Source: Salmonella enterica subsp. enterica serovar Choleraesuis (GTDB lineage Bacteria > Pseudomonadota > Gammaproteobacteria > Enterobacterales > Enterobacteriaceae). Taken from it: a stretch of DNA of 64,000 nucleotides. How positions within the stretch are numbered: position 1 is the first letter of the stretch; each line of letters opens with the position of its first letter. The translations under genes were made by a program, and so were the position numbers. Under the pieces are notes generated by a model. That model worked only from the letters and a program-made list of their open reading frames with translations, was not told the DNA's origin and did not search any database. Below, in pieces: positions 40,995 to 50,654 of the stretch. The stretch spans positions 1,426,001 to 1,490,000 of the forward strand of contig AP025685.1 in the NCBI GenBank assembly GCA_022846635.1. The letters run 5' to 3'.

Positions 40995-42317
40995 TCAATG
41001 GGGACTGATGGAAGATGGCGCTTTGGCAGGCATGCGCCAGACCGCCCAGGCAGACAGCAGGCATCCGGCCAGTAAATACCACGCCACGCCGTGCCACGAG
41101 CCGCCAGAAAGAGTGACCAGCAGTGCCGCGATAAAAGGCGTAAAACCACCGCCGACAACGCTTGCCACCTGATAACCTACGCCCGCGCCGCTATAGCGAT
41201 ATTGTGCACCAAACAGGGCGGTAAATAACGGTTGTTGTACGCAAACCACCATATCGTGGGCGATATTCGCCAGCAATAAAGCCAGCGCTACCATGGCAAA
41301 CCAGGAGCGGGCCTCCAGGGCGTAGAAAAACGGAAAGGCGCATATGGCTCCAATCAGTGCGCCGGTCAGGGCAATACGCCGCGGCCCGATACGGTCGGCC
41401 AGAATGGCGAACAGCGGAATCGTCAGGCAGCTCAATCCGCCCACCAGCAGGCCGATATTTAAAAACCACTCGCGCGGCAGGCCAAGGTTCATGGTTGAAT
41501 AGTTTAGGGCAAAGGTGGTAACGATATACATCGTCAGCAGTTCGCACAGCCGCAGAGCGATGATGAATACAAAAGCACCCGGATGCCGACGCAGTGCTTC
41601 TAGTACCGGCAGCGACTTATTAGCGACCGGTGCTGCTGCCTGTTGGTCGAGAAACTCCTGGGACTCCTCCATTCGACGGCGTACCCGCCAGGCAATAAAA
41701 ACTAAAATCAGGCTGGCCAGAAAAGGAATCCGCCAGCCCCAGCTCATAAACTGACTATCGCTGAGTAAAATGCTCATCAGCGAAACCAAACCGGTGGAGA
41801 GCAACAGCCCGACGCCATAGCCAATTTGTACGCCGCTGCTGTAAAACGCTTTTTTATTGCGTGGGGCGCTCTCAACGGCCAGCAGCGCTGCGCCGCCCCA
41901 TTCACCGCCTACCGCAAAACCCTGAATCGCCCGCAGCGTCACCAGTAGCACCGGCGCCCACCAGCCGATGGTGGCGAAATTCGGCAGCAGGCCAATACAT
42001 GCCGTAGCGCCGCCCATTAGCCACACCGTTAGCATGAGCATCTTTTTTCGGCCCAGCCGATCGCCAAAGTGGCCAAACACAATGCCACCCAGGGGGCGGA
42101 ACAAAAAGCCTACCCCAAAGGTAGCGAAAGCGGCGAGGGTGCCCATTGTCGGACTGACCTGAGGAAAAAACTCGCGGTTAAAAACCAGGGCAGCGGTGAT
42201 GCCATATAGCAGAAAATCGTACCAGTCGACCACGGCGCCGACAAAGCTGCCGAGCGCGGCGCGCCTGGCTCTGACCCGGTCAGATTTACCGGGGGGCGAT
42301 GCGAGGGCTGTCTCCAT
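40995..42317 (-). CDS. shiA: ShiA-like MFS transporter (shikimate importer family)
   Basis: 440 aa MFS protein of the metabolite:H+ symporter family with twelve membrane segments. The loop 2-3 motif is GHFGDRLGRKK and the family block VVDWYDFLLYGITAALVF is near the N terminus. It closely matches E. coli ShiA, which imports shikimate and dehydroshikimate, and is beside amn as in E. coli. Because the benzoate operon starts just beyond, transport of an aromatic acid for that pathway is a possible extra role, but the E. coli synteny makes ShiA the simpler reading. Confidence 0.88.
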   Translation of the reverse strand: METALASPPGKSDRVRARRAALGSFVGAVVDWYDFLLYGITAALVFNREFFPQVSPTMGTLAAFATFGVGFLFRPLGGIVFGHFGDRLGRKKMLMLTVWLMGGATACIGLLPNFATIGWWAPVLLVTLRAIQGFAVGGEWGGAALLAVESAPRNKKAFYSSGVQIGYGVGLLLSTGLVSLMSILLSDSQFMSWGWRIPFLASLILVFIAWRVRRRMEESQEFLDQQAAAPVANKSLPVLEALRRHPGAFVFIIALRLCELLTMYIVTTFALNYSTMNLGLPREWFLNIGLLVGGLSCLTIPLFAILADRIGPRRIALTGALIGAICAFPFFYALEARSWFAMVALALLLANIAHDMVVCVQQPLFTALFGAQYRYSGAGVGYQVASVVGGGFTPFIAALLVTLSGGSWHGVAWYLLAGCLLSAWAVWRMPAKAPSSISPH

Positions 42318-42430
42318 ATTTTTATCCCAGTCAAAGTCGTTATCGTTATTGTTTTATCACCAGTATTAATATCTGGCGTTCTTCTGAGACTACCTTGCAA
42401 CGCGCTGACTGAAAACTGCTTTTCGCCTCC

Positions 42431-43258
42431 TCAGAGCAGTAAAGCCAGTTCCATTGCCGAACGCTGCAATGACGGTAAAAAGCGGCTCTGAAGCTCCTGA
42501 CTGGTCATTTGCGCGGCATTGACTCCCACATTTAGCGCTGCCACCACGCCGCCTTTACGGGCATACATCGGCACTGCCATAGAACGCAGCCCCAGCTCAA
42601 GCTGTTGATCGTTAATGGCAAAACCCTGGCTTTTGATGGTTTTTAACCGCTCGCGCAGTTCGGCTTCATCGGTAATGGTATAGGGGGTGAGCGGAGCTAA
42701 AGTGACCCGTGAAAAGTAACCATCGAGCGCCGCGGGAGACAGCTCGCTCAATAACACATTGCCCATGGAGGTGGCATAAGCGGGAAGGCGGCTGCCGCGC
42801 CCCAGATTAATCTTCATGATGCGTTTTACCGAGGCGCGGGCGATATACAGTATTTCATCGCCATCGAGGGTTGCTACCGAGCATGATTCCTCAAGCTGAC
42901 GGCTTAAATATTCGAGGGCATTTTGCGCCGAACGGGCAAGGTCAGAAGACTGCAAGTAGGCATAGCCGATGCTAAGTACGCGCGGCAACAGCTGATAGTG
43001 GCGGCCATCGGGCGCGTGGACAAAGCCCAGCGCACTCAGGGTGTACAGGCAGCGGCGCACGGCGGCGCGCGGAATACCGGTCAAAACGCTGAGCTGGGAC
43101 ACACTCAGGCTGGTGTAATCGGGGCGAAATGCCTGCAACACCTGAAGCCCGCGAGCCAGAGATGCCATAAAGTTAGGATCGCCCTTATAGCGCCCGTTAA
43201 TCAGTTCCTGTAACTCAGCCATCCAGCGCAGTTCATTATCTTCTTTGACCATTTCCAT
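42431..43258 (-). CDS. IclR-family regulator, PcaR/PcaU-like
   Basis: 275 aa from the ATG at 43258. An N-terminal winged helix (about 30-90, with SLSVSQLSVLTGIPRAAVRRCL) is followed by an IclR effector-binding domain with the ALNVGVNAAQMTSQEL pattern. It groups by eye with PcaR, PcaU and PobR-type regulators of 3-oxoadipate-pathway genes, which respond to 3-oxoadipate or protocatechuate. It is divergent from the pca-cat-ben operon and is its likely regulator. Start is uncertain: GTG 43261, TTG 43264 and ATG 43252 are alternatives without a clear ribosome-binding site. Confidence 0.86.
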   Translation of the reverse strand: MEMVKEDNELRWMAELQELINGRYKGDPNFMASLARGLQVLQAFRPDYTSLSVSQLSVLTGIPRAAVRRCLYTLSALGFVHAPDGRHYQLLPRVLSIGYAYLQSSDLARSAQNALEYLSRQLEESCSVATLDGDEILYIARASVKRIMKINLGRGSRLPAYATSMGNVLLSELSPAALDGYFSRVTLAPLTPYTITDEAELRERLKTIKSQGFAINDQQLELGLRSMAVPMYARKGGVVAALNVGVNAAQMTSQELQSRFLPSLQRSAMELALLL

Positions 43259-43325
43259 CACCAATAATCTGTTAAATCAATATGTTATTTTTATTTTCCA
43301 AACACTGCGTGCGGTTTAGGCCAAA

Positions 43326-43344
43326 TTGTGAACAGTCGTCACAA
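43326..43344. promoter_or_regulatory. Candidate operator between the IclR-family regulator and pcaI
   Basis: Perfect inverted repeat TTGTGA-ACAGTCG-TCACAA in the 221-base divergent intergenic region, extended outward by CGGTTT on the left and AACCG on the right. It lies 68 bases upstream of the regulator start and 136 upstream of pcaI. The 7-base spacer argues against a normal CRP site (6 bases). Confidence 0.45.
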
Positions 43345-43479
43345 AACCGAATACCGCTCGTCGAATGTGCCGATAATCGCACAAAGATCTGATATTCGCA
43401 CTTGTTTGTTAATCAACTGTTACCTAATTTGATGGCAGAGCCTAAATGACGCTGGTGTATACGGCTTCAGGAGAAATGA

Positions 43480-44166
43480 ATGATTAACAAATGTTGTACC
43501 TCAGTCGATGACGCGGTGGCTGATATTCACGACGGTGCGGTGGTGATGGTCGGCGGCTTCGGCCCGGCAGGCCAGCCGGAGCAACTGCTGGACGCGCTGA
43601 TTCGCCGCAACCCTAAACAGCTCACGCTTATCAGTAACAATGCCGGGAACGGTGACTATGGTCTGGCGGCGCTGCTCAAAGCCGGTTGCGTTAAAAAGGT
43701 GATCTGCTCCTTCCCGCGTCAGAGCGATTCATGGGTATTTGATGAGCTGTATCGCAATGGCGATGTAGAGCTGGAGCTGGTGCCACAAGGCAACCTGGCA
43801 GCGCGCATTCAGGCCGGCGGCTCGGGCCTGGGCGCTATTTTTACCCCAACCGGTTACGGCACTGAACTTGCCGCAGGCAAAGAGACCCGGGAGATCGATG
43901 GCCGTCACTACGTGCTGGAGATGCCGCTTAAAGCCGACTTCGCCCTGATCAAAGGCCGCCTGGCGGATCGCTGGGGCAACATGGTGTATGAAAAGACCGG
44001 ACGTAACTTTGGGCCGATCATGGCGATGGCTGCGCGTTGCACCATTGCTCAGGTAGGAGGGATCGCCAGGCTGGGTGAGCTTGATCCCGAAGGTGTGATA
44101 ACGCCGGGGATTTTCGTGCAACGGGTGGTCAGCGTCGCCGACGCGCCATTACACCTGACGGCCTGA
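43480..44166 (+). CDS. pcaI: 3-oxoadipate CoA-transferase subunit A
   Basis: 228 aa, class-I CoA-transferase alpha subunit with the conserved GGFGPAGQPEQL motif near residue 26. With PcaJ it moves CoA from succinyl-CoA to 3-oxoadipate, the step before thiolytic cleavage. It is the first gene of an eleven-gene operon that carries the catechol branch of the 3-oxoadipate pathway; catI would be an equal name. An AGGAG ribosome-binding site precedes the ATG. Confidence 0.94.
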   Translation: MINKCCTSVDDAVADIHDGAVVMVGGFGPAGQPEQLLDALIRRNPKQLTLISNNAGNGDYGLAALLKAGCVKKVICSFPRQSDSWVFDELYRNGDVELELVPQGNLAARIQAGGSGLGAIFTPTGYGTELAAGKETREIDGRHYVLEMPLKADFALIKGRLADRWGNMVYEKTGRNFGPIMAMAARCTIAQVGGIARLGELDPEGVITPGIFVQRVVSVADAPLHLTA

Positions 44167-44176
44167 GGATAAAGCA

Positions 44177-44857
44177 ATGGAAAAACTGACTCATCAACAG
44201 CTGGCGGCGCGCATCGCCAAAGATATTCCGGAAGGGGCATACGTCAATTTAGGCATCGGTATGCCGACGCAGATTGCCAATTATCTGCCGACGGACCGCG
44301 AGATCTTTCTGCACAGCGAAAACGGCATCCTTGGCATGGGACCGGCCCCCGAGCCGGGTGCGGAAGATCCTGAACTTATTAATGCCGGTAAGCAGCCGGT
44401 AACACTACTGGCGGGGGGCTGTTATTTCCACCACGGCGACTCATTCGCCATGATGCGCGGTGGCCATCTGGATATCTGTGTGCTGGGTGCCTATCAGGTT
44501 TCAGCGCGTGGCGACCTGGCTAACTGGAGCACTGGCAAGCCGGGGGCGATTCCGGCGGTGGGCGGAGCCATGGATTTAGCCATCGGCGCTCGCCAGGTGT
44601 TTGTGATGACCGAACATCTGACTAAAAAAGGGGAGTGCAAGCTGGTGGCTGAATGTAGCTATCCGCTGACCGGCATTGCCTGTATTACCCGCATTTACTC
44701 CGATATGGCAGTGATGGATATCACCCCTGGCGGCGTAGTGGTACGCGAACTGTTTGCCGGGATTTCTCCTGGCGAACTACAAAACGTCACTCCGGTCGAG
44801 CTGCAATTTAATTTGTTCAACGAGGAGCCACGCTATGCCGCAAGCCTTTCTCTGTGA
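44177..44857 (+). CDS. pcaJ: 3-oxoadipate CoA-transferase subunit B
   Basis: 226 aa beta subunit with the S-E-N-G motif in LHSENGILGMGPAP near residue 50, whose glutamate forms the CoA thioester. It follows pcaI by 10 bases and overlaps the start of pcaF by 23 bases. Same length as known PcaJ/CatJ. Confidence 0.94.
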   Translation: MEKLTHQQLAARIAKDIPEGAYVNLGIGMPTQIANYLPTDREIFLHSENGILGMGPAPEPGAEDPELINAGKQPVTLLAGGCYFHHGDSFAMMRGGHLDICVLGAYQVSARGDLANWSTGKPGAIPAVGGAMDLAIGARQVFVMTEHLTKKGECKLVAECSYPLTGIACITRIYSDMAVMDITPGGVVVRELFAGISPGELQNVTPVELQFNLFNEEPRYAASLSL

Positions 44858-46043
44858 TGCCCGCCGCACCGCATTCGGACGTTTAAACGGCGCGTTAGCG
44901 CCGGTTCGCCCCGATGATATGGCGGCGCTGGTCATCCGTGACTTACTCAGCCGCCACCCGCACCTTAACCCGGAAACCATCGACGATGTGGTGCTGGGTT
45001 GCGCTAATCAGGCCGGGGAAGACAACCGCAATGTTGCGCGTATGGCGCTGTTGCTGGCAGGAGTACCGGTTGCGGTTCCTGGCGTGACGGTTAACCGGCT
45101 GTGTGGTTCCAGCCTTGATGCTCTGGCCTGGTCGGCGCGGGCGATTAAAAGCGGAGAGATGGATCTGCTGATTGCAGGCGGCGTTGAAAGTATGTCCCGG
45201 GCACCGTTTGTTATGGGCAAAGCGCAGAGCGCCTACAGCCGGGCCATGCAGCTGGAAGATACCACCATGGGCTGGCGCTTTATCAACCCGGCGCTCCAGG
45301 CGGAATACGGTACGGAAAGCATGCCACAAACTGCGGAAAACCTGGCCCAGCGCTTTTCGATTAGCCGTGAAGATCAGGACAAATTTGCCCTGCGCAGCCA
45401 GCAGCTTACCGCCCGCGCCCAGCACAATGGCTTTTACCAGCCGCAAATTACGCCGGTAACAATCCCGGCGGTTAAGCGCGGCCAGCAGCCGCAGATTTTT
45501 GACCAGGATGAGCATCCGCGTGCGACTAGCCTTGAGGCGTTGAGCCAGCTTAAGCCGGTTGTTCATAGCGCCGGAACCATCACCGCCGGAAACGCCTCAG
45601 GTTTGAACGATGGTGCCTGTGCGTTGCTCCTGGCCAGTGAAGCGGCTCTGGACAGCAACCAGCTGACGCCGCAGGCGCGAATTGTCGCCAGCGCCGTGAG
45701 CGGCGTACAGCCCACCATCATGGGTTATGGTCCGGTCGGGGCGATAACCAAAGTATTAAGCCAGGCGCGCCTGACGCTCAAAGATATGGACACCATTGAA
45801 ATTAACGAAGCCTTCGCCGCCCAGGTACTCAGCGTCACCCGTGCGCTGGGGCTAAGTGATGACGATGAGCGCATTAACCCGAACGGCGGGGCGATTGCCC
45901 TCGGCCACCCGCTGGGAACTTCCGGCGGTCGCGTGGTGATGAACGCCATGTGGCAGCTCAAAGCCACCGGGGGCCGCTACGCCCTTTGCGCCATGTGCAT
46001 CGGCGTGGGGCAGGGTATCGCCATGATTATTGAACGCGTGTGA
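44835..46043 (+). CDS. pcaF: 3-oxoadipyl-CoA thiolase
   Basis: 402 aa thiolase with nucleophile C90 in NRLCGSSLDAL, the histidine motif NGGAIALGHPLG and the second cysteine in CAMCIGVGQG. It splits 3-oxoadipyl-CoA to succinyl-CoA and acetyl-CoA, the end of the pathway. I chose the ATG at 44835 with a GAGGAG ribosome-binding site inside pcaJ; an earlier in-frame ATG at 44754 would add residues unlike any thiolase. Confidence 0.95.
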   Translation: MPQAFLCDARRTAFGRLNGALAPVRPDDMAALVIRDLLSRHPHLNPETIDDVVLGCANQAGEDNRNVARMALLLAGVPVAVPGVTVNRLCGSSLDALAWSARAIKSGEMDLLIAGGVESMSRAPFVMGKAQSAYSRAMQLEDTTMGWRFINPALQAEYGTESMPQTAENLAQRFSISREDQDKFALRSQQLTARAQHNGFYQPQITPVTIPAVKRGQQPQIFDQDEHPRATSLEALSQLKPVVHSAGTITAGNASGLNDGACALLLASEAALDSNQLTPQARIVASAVSGVQPTIMGYGPVGAITKVLSQARLTLKDMDTIEINEAFAAQVLSVTRALGLSDDDERINPNGGAIALGHPLGTSGGRVVMNAMWQLKATGGRYALCAMCIGVGQGIAMIIERV

Positions 46044-46052
46044 GGTGACGAA

Positions 46053-46832
46053 ATGGAGATTGAATATCGGCTCGACGGCCCGGAAAACGCGCCGGTTCTG
46101 GTGCTCTCAAACTCACTCGGTACCACCTGGGATATGTGGCAGGTGCAGATGCCGCTACTGCGTCAGCACTTTCGGGTACTGCGCTACAACACCCGGGGTC
46201 ACGGCGGTACTCCACTGCCAGCTGAGCCGCTCACACTCGCGCGACTGGGGCGTGACGTGGTGGATTTGCTGGACGCGCTGAATATCGAACGTGCCGCTTT
46301 CTGCGGTATCTCGCTGGGCGGTCTGACCGGTATGTGGCTTAACCGCTATGCGCCGGAGCGTTTTAGCGCTATCGCCATCGCTAACACCGCAGCGCGTATC
46401 GGCGAGCCGGAAGGCTGGCTGGCGCGGGCAAAACTGGTGCGCGAGCAGGGAATGGAGCCGGTGGCGGAAGGCTCTGCCAGCCGTTGGTTCACTCCCGGTT
46501 TCTGCCAGCAGCAGCCTGAAGTAGTGAAGGCTTTAATTACCACGCTCGCCGGGCTGAACCCACAGGGCTATGCCGCCTGTTGCGAAGCGCTGGCGACGGC
46601 GGACTTAAGGGCCGAACTACCGGCAATGACCCGCCCGATGCTGGTTATTGCCGGAAGCCATGACCCGGTAACTGGCGTTGCTGAGGCACAAGATATTGTG
46701 ACGCGGGCAGCGGATGCCCGGTTGATTACGTTGCCGGCATCGCATCTGTCGAACATCTCCTGCGGGCTGCAGTTCAGCCAGCAGTTGAAAGACTTTATCT
46801 GTGAGGAGATATCCAGTGTCGTTAACCATTGA
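46053..46832 (+). CDS. pcaD: 3-oxoadipate enol-lactonase
   Basis: 259 aa alpha/beta-hydrolase with nucleophile S87 in CGISLGG, an HG-type oxyanion region RYNTRGHGG near 44-52 and a C-terminal histidine in PASHLSN. It hydrolyses 3-oxoadipate enol-lactone to 3-oxoadipate, the step after muconolactone isomerase. It lies 9 bases after pcaF and overlaps catB by 17 bases. Confidence 0.93.
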   Translation: MEIEYRLDGPENAPVLVLSNSLGTTWDMWQVQMPLLRQHFRVLRYNTRGHGGTPLPAEPLTLARLGRDVVDLLDALNIERAAFCGISLGGLTGMWLNRYAPERFSAIAIANTAARIGEPEGWLARAKLVREQGMEPVAEGSASRWFTPGFCQQQPEVVKALITTLAGLNPQGYAACCEALATADLRAELPAMTRPMLVIAGSHDPVTGVAEAQDIVTRAADARLITLPASHLSNISCGLQFSQQLKDFICEEISSVVNH

Positions 46833-47931
46833 GTCAATTCAGTGCTGGCTGGTGGATATCCCCACCATTCGCCCGCACAAACTATCGATGGCCACCATGG
46901 GCTGCCAGACCCTGACCATCGTCCGCATGGAGTGCGCTGAAGGCGTAACCGGCTGGGGTGAAGCCACCACTATCGGCGGCCTGAGCTATGGCCCGGAAAG
47001 CCCGGAGGGCATTCGCTCCGCGATTGAAACTTATCTGGCTCCGGCCATTTGTGGCCAGACCTTCAGCGGCGTAGAAGCGCTAACCCGGTTTATGCAGGCG
47101 CGAGTTAAAGGCAATAGCTTTGCCCGGTCAGCGCTGGAAACCGCTTTTCTTGATGCTCAGGGTAAATCATTAGGTGTACCGGTCAGCACGCTATTAGGCG
47201 GACGCCTTAGCGACAGCCTGCCGGTGTTATGGACGCTGGCCAGCGGCGATACCGCCAGGGATATAGAAGAGGGGCAGCGGTTGCTGGACGAAGGTCGCCA
47301 CAACGCCTTCAAGCTCAAAATCGGTGCTCGCGATCTTAAAACGGATATTGCTCATACCCTGGCGATTAAATCCGCACTCGGTGAGCAGGTCAGTATTCGG
47401 GTGGACGTCAACCAGGCCTGGGATTACTCCAGCGCGCTGCGGGGAATTGCCGCTCTGGAAGAGGGGGGCGTAGAGGTTATCGAGCAGCCGCTGCCGCTAT
47501 GGGATAAAGCCGGTCTGGTAGCCCTGAGTCAGCGATTTTCCGCGGTGATGCTGGCCGATGAAGCCGTAGCCGACAGCCACGACGGTTACGCGTTGGCGGC
47601 GGCAGGATTTCGCGGCGCGTACGCGCTCAAAATTGCCAAAGCCGGAGGCCCGGCACAGGCGCTTCATCTGGCGCAGACCGCGCTGGCAGCCGGTATTGGG
47701 CTCTATGGCGGCACCATGCTGGAAGGCACGCTCGGCACGGTCGCTTCATTACATGCCTGGTCAACCCTGCCGTTAGCGATAGGCACCGAAATGTTCGGCC
47801 CGCTGTTGCTGAAGGATGACATTGTGGCCACGCCGCTGAACTACCGCAACGGCGGGGTGGAGCTCCCGGCGCTGCCTGGGCTGGGCGTAGAAATTGATCT
47901 GGATAAGCTGGCCCATTACGCGCGCCGCTAA
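46816..47931 (+). CDS. catB: Muconate cycloisomerase
   Basis: 371 aa enolase-superfamily enzyme. The lysine pair K-x-K in AFKLKIG, the metal ligands in RVDVNQAW, VIEQPLP and LADEAV, and a distal lysine in ALKIAKAGG follow the family order. It turns cis,cis-muconate into muconolactone. The GTG at 46816, 7 bases after GAGGAG, is the likely start; the GTG at 46801 would lack a ribosome-binding site. Confidence 0.95.
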   Translation: MSLTIESIQCWLVDIPTIRPHKLSMATMGCQTLTIVRMECAEGVTGWGEATTIGGLSYGPESPEGIRSAIETYLAPAICGQTFSGVEALTRFMQARVKGNSFARSALETAFLDAQGKSLGVPVSTLLGGRLSDSLPVLWTLASGDTARDIEEGQRLLDEGRHNAFKLKIGARDLKTDIAHTLAIKSALGEQVSIRVDVNQAWDYSSALRGIAALEEGGVEVIEQPLPLWDKAGLVALSQRFSAVMLADEAVADSHDGYALAAAGFRGAYALKIAKAGGPAQALHLAQTALAAGIGLYGGTMLEGTLGTVASLHAWSTLPLAIGTEMFGPLLLKDDIVATPLNYRNGGVELPALPGLGVEIDLDKLAHYARR

Positions 47932-47942
47932 CGGAGGATGTG

Positions 47943-48233
47943 ATGCTATTTAAAGTAGATATGACGGTAAATATTCCCACCACTATGCCAGCCGAGCAGG
48001 CGGCAGAAATTAAGGCGCGTGAAAAGGCCTACTCCCAGCAGCTTCAGCGCTCAGGCAAATGGCGACATATCTGGCGAGTGGCCGGCCTGTACGCCAATGT
48101 CAGCATTTTCGATGTCGACAGCCCACAAGAGTTACATGACATCCTGATGGAGCTACCGCTTTACCCCTACATGGATATTAAGGTCGAGGCGCTGTGCCGC
48201 CATCCGTCTTCAATTCGCGACGACGACCGCTAA
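47943..48233 (+). CDS. catC: Muconolactone delta-isomerase
   Basis: 96 aa, the full small CatC form, with the opening MLFKVDMTVNIP and the C-terminal half LPLYPYMDIKVEALCRHPSS typical of the family. It isomerises muconolactone to 3-oxoadipate enol-lactone. The ATG at 47943 follows GGAGG 5 bases earlier. It lies between catB and catA, continuing the operon. Confidence 0.95.
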   Translation: MLFKVDMTVNIPTTMPAEQAAEIKAREKAYSQQLQRSGKWRHIWRVAGLYANVSIFDVDSPQELHDILMELPLYPYMDIKVEALCRHPSSIRDDDR

Positions 48234-48285
48234 CTGCAAGCTAAGCAAAATTACCCGTACCCTAACAATAATGAGGACACACACG

Positions 48286-49215
48286 ATGTCTGTAAAAATT
48301 TTGAATACTGAAGAGGTGCAGCAGTTAATCAACATCAGCAGCGGATTTACGGTCGAAGGTGGCAATCCGCGCTTTAAAAAGATAATGCAACAGCTGATTA
48401 CCAGCCTGTGTGCGGTTATCGAAGAAAACGACGTTACCGATGAGGAGTTTTGGGATGCGGTGAACTACCTGCATTTCCTCGGCGGTCGTCAGGAAGCAGC
48501 TCTGCTGGCTGCCGGGCTGGGGCTGGAGCACTTCCTCGACCTGCGCGCCGATGCTAAAGCGGCGGCTGCGGGTGACAACGGCGGTACCCCGCGCACGATT
48601 GAAGGGCCGCTGTATGTGGCCGGTGCGCCGCTCAGTGATAAACACGCGCGCATGGACGACGGTAAAGATAATGGTGAAGTGATGTGGCTGCATGGTCAGG
48701 TGCTGGATACCGACGGTCAGCCGGTCGCGAATGCCATCGTTGATATCTGGCACGCTAACACGCTGGGTAACTATTCGTTCTTTGATAAATCACAGAGCGA
48801 ATTCAACCTGCGTCGTCGGGTGAAAACCGGCCCGGATGGTCGCTATAGCGCGCGCAGCATCGTACCTTCTGGATACGGATGCCCGCCGGATGGCGCGACT
48901 CAGGCACTGCTGAATCAGCTTGGCCGCCACGGAAATCGCCCGGCCCATATCCACTTCTTCGTGTCGGCTCCGGGTTACAAGCACCTGACTACCCAGATAA
49001 ACCTCGATGGCGATGAATACCTGTGGGATGACTTCGCTTTTGCCACCCGTGATGGCCTGATTGCCGCACCGGTAAAAGTGACCGATAGCCAGTTGGCTGC
49101 CGAACGCGACATCGATGGCCCGCATACCGAAGTGCGCTTTGATTTCGCCCTGGCACCAACCCAGAGAGAGCAAGAAGAACAGCGTATCAAACGCCTGCGC
49201 GCCCTCGAGTCCTGA
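48286..49215 (+). CDS. catA: Catechol 1,2-dioxygenase
   Basis: 309 aa intradiol dioxygenase. The ferric-iron ligands are Y163, Y197, H221 and H223 (in HIHFF), with an N-terminal helical dimerisation domain before them. It opens catechol between the hydroxyls to cis,cis-muconate. The ATG at 48286 follows an AGGA ribosome-binding site; an earlier ATG-type start adds only five residues. There is a 52-base gap from catC. Confidence 0.96.
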   Translation: MSVKILNTEEVQQLINISSGFTVEGGNPRFKKIMQQLITSLCAVIEENDVTDEEFWDAVNYLHFLGGRQEAALLAAGLGLEHFLDLRADAKAAAAGDNGGTPRTIEGPLYVAGAPLSDKHARMDDGKDNGEVMWLHGQVLDTDGQPVANAIVDIWHANTLGNYSFFDKSQSEFNLRRRVKTGPDGRYSARSIVPSGYGCPPDGATQALLNQLGRHGNRPAHIHFFVSAPGYKHLTTQINLDGDEYLWDDFAFATRDGLIAAPVKVTDSQLAAERDIDGPHTEVRFDFALAPTQREQEEQRIKRLRALES

Positions 49216-49280
49216 TTGTGTCCCGCCCGGCACTTCGGTGCCGGGAATTCATTCCCTGACAAATAATAACGAGGTCATTT

Positions 49281-50654
49281 ATGACAATGACACGCCCATC
49301 CTTTGCCCGCGATTTGGAAGATAAAGTCAACCAGGCGCTGGTTATTGACGAAGCCGCCGGAAAATATCAGTGTCGTCGCTCGATTTTTACCGACCCTGAA
49401 CTGTTTGAACTGGAGATGGCCACCATCTTCGAAGGTAACTGGGTTTTCCTCGCTCACGAAAGCCAGATCCCAGAACCGGGTGATTATTACACGCTGACCA
49501 TTGGCCGCCAGCCGGTCATGATTACTCGCGATAAGCAGGGCGAATTACACGCCATGATCAACAGCTGCTCGCATCGCGGCGCGATGCTGGCCTCCCGCCG
49601 TAGCGGCAATAAAAGCTCCTTTACCTGTCCGTTCCACGGCTGGACTTTTAGTAACAACGGCAAGCTACTTAAAGCTAAAGATGAGAAAACCGGCGGCTAT
49701 CCGCCGTGCTTTAAACAGGACGGCTCGCACGATCTTAAAGCCATGCCGCGCTTTGCCAACTATCGAGGATTCCTGTTCGGTAGCCTTTCTGCTGACGTAG
49801 TAACCCTCGATGAATGGCTGGGCGACACCAGCAAAATCATCGACCTGATAGTTGATCAGGCAGAAGAAGGGCTGGAGGTGTTGAGCGGCGTTTCCACATA
49901 TACCTATGAAGGTAACTGGAAACTACAAATGGAAAATGGCGCCGACGGCTATCACGTTTCGGTGGTGCACTGGAACTACGCCTCTACCATGTCGCGTCGT
50001 AACTATGAAGCGAATGCGACCCATACCGTGGACGCCAATGGCTGGTCAAAAAGTGCGGGCGGGGTATATGGCTTCGACAACGGCCATATGCTGCTGTGGA
50101 CTCAGGCGATTAATCCCGAAGTCAGACCGGTATTCAATCACCGTGAGCGGCTCGTTGAGCGCTTTGGTGAGCAGCGCGCCGGGCAGATGGTCGGTCAGAC
50201 CCGCAACCTGTGTCTGTATCCCAACCTATATCTGATGGATCAATTCTCCACTCAACTGCGCGTAGTGCGCCCGCTGGCGGTTGATAAAACCGAAGTGACG
50301 ATTTTCTGCTTCGCGCCGAAAGGTGAAAGCGACGCCGAGCGGGCATTGCGCATCCGTCAGTATGAGGATTTCTTTAATGTCAGCGGTATGGGGACACCTG
50401 ATGACCTGGAGGAGTTCCGTGCCTGCCAGCAGGGCTACAGCGCCGGGCTGGCCGAGTTTAGCGATATGAGCCGGGGTGCGACCCGCTGGCTACAAGGCCC
50501 TGATGAAAACGCCCGTCAGATAGGTATGAATCCAAAACTGAGCGGCGATCGTCCGGAAGATGAAGCGCTGTACATCACCCATCACCACCACTGGCAGCAG
50601 ACACTGCTGGCAGCACTGCGTAAAGCTCAGCAACAGGAGGCTCCAGATGCGTGA
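49281..50654 (+). CDS. benA: Benzoate 1,2-dioxygenase large (alpha) subunit
   Basis: 457 aa Rieske non-haem iron oxygenase. The [2Fe-2S] ligands are C96, H98, C116 and H119; the mononuclear-iron site is in [15 protein letters not shown] near residue 220. With BenB it converts benzoate to a cis-dihydrodiol acid. It starts 65 bases after catA with the operon continuing in the same direction. The BenA-type C-terminal region and length separate it from related toluate or anthranilate enzymes, though toluate oxidation is also possible. Confidence 0.93.
   Translation: MTMTRPSFARDLEDKVNQALVIDEAAGKYQCRRSIFTDPELFELEMATIFEGNWVFLAHESQIPEPGDYYTLTIGRQPVMITRDKQGELHAMINSCSHRGAMLASRRSGNKSSFTCPFHGWTFSNNGKLLKAKDEKTGGYPPCFKQDGSHDLKAMPRFANYRGFLFGSLSADVVTLDEWLGDTSKIIDLIVDQAEEGLEVLSGVSTYTYEGNWKLQMENGADGYHVSVVHWNYASTMSRRNYEANATHTVDANGWSKSAGGVYGFDNGHMLLWTQAINPEVRPVFNHRERLVERFGEQRAGQMVGQTRNLCLYPNLYLMDQFSTQLRVVRPLAVDKTEVTIFCFAPKGESDAERALRIRQYEDFFNVSGMGTPDDLEEFRACQQGYSAGLAEFSDMSRGATRWLQGPDENARQIGMNPKLSGDRPEDEALYITHHHHWQQTLLAALRKAQQQEAPDA

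Noticed and set aside
43327..43343. CRP site (TGTGA-N6-TCACA) in the pca regulator region
   Set aside because: The arms fit but the spacer is 7 bases, one longer than a CRP site; kept only as a candidate operator for the adjacent regulator.
44943..45566. A 207-codon minus-strand open frame inside pcaF
   Set aside because: Arginine-rich composition typical of a shadow frame in GC-rich DNA; pcaF has all catalytic motifs.
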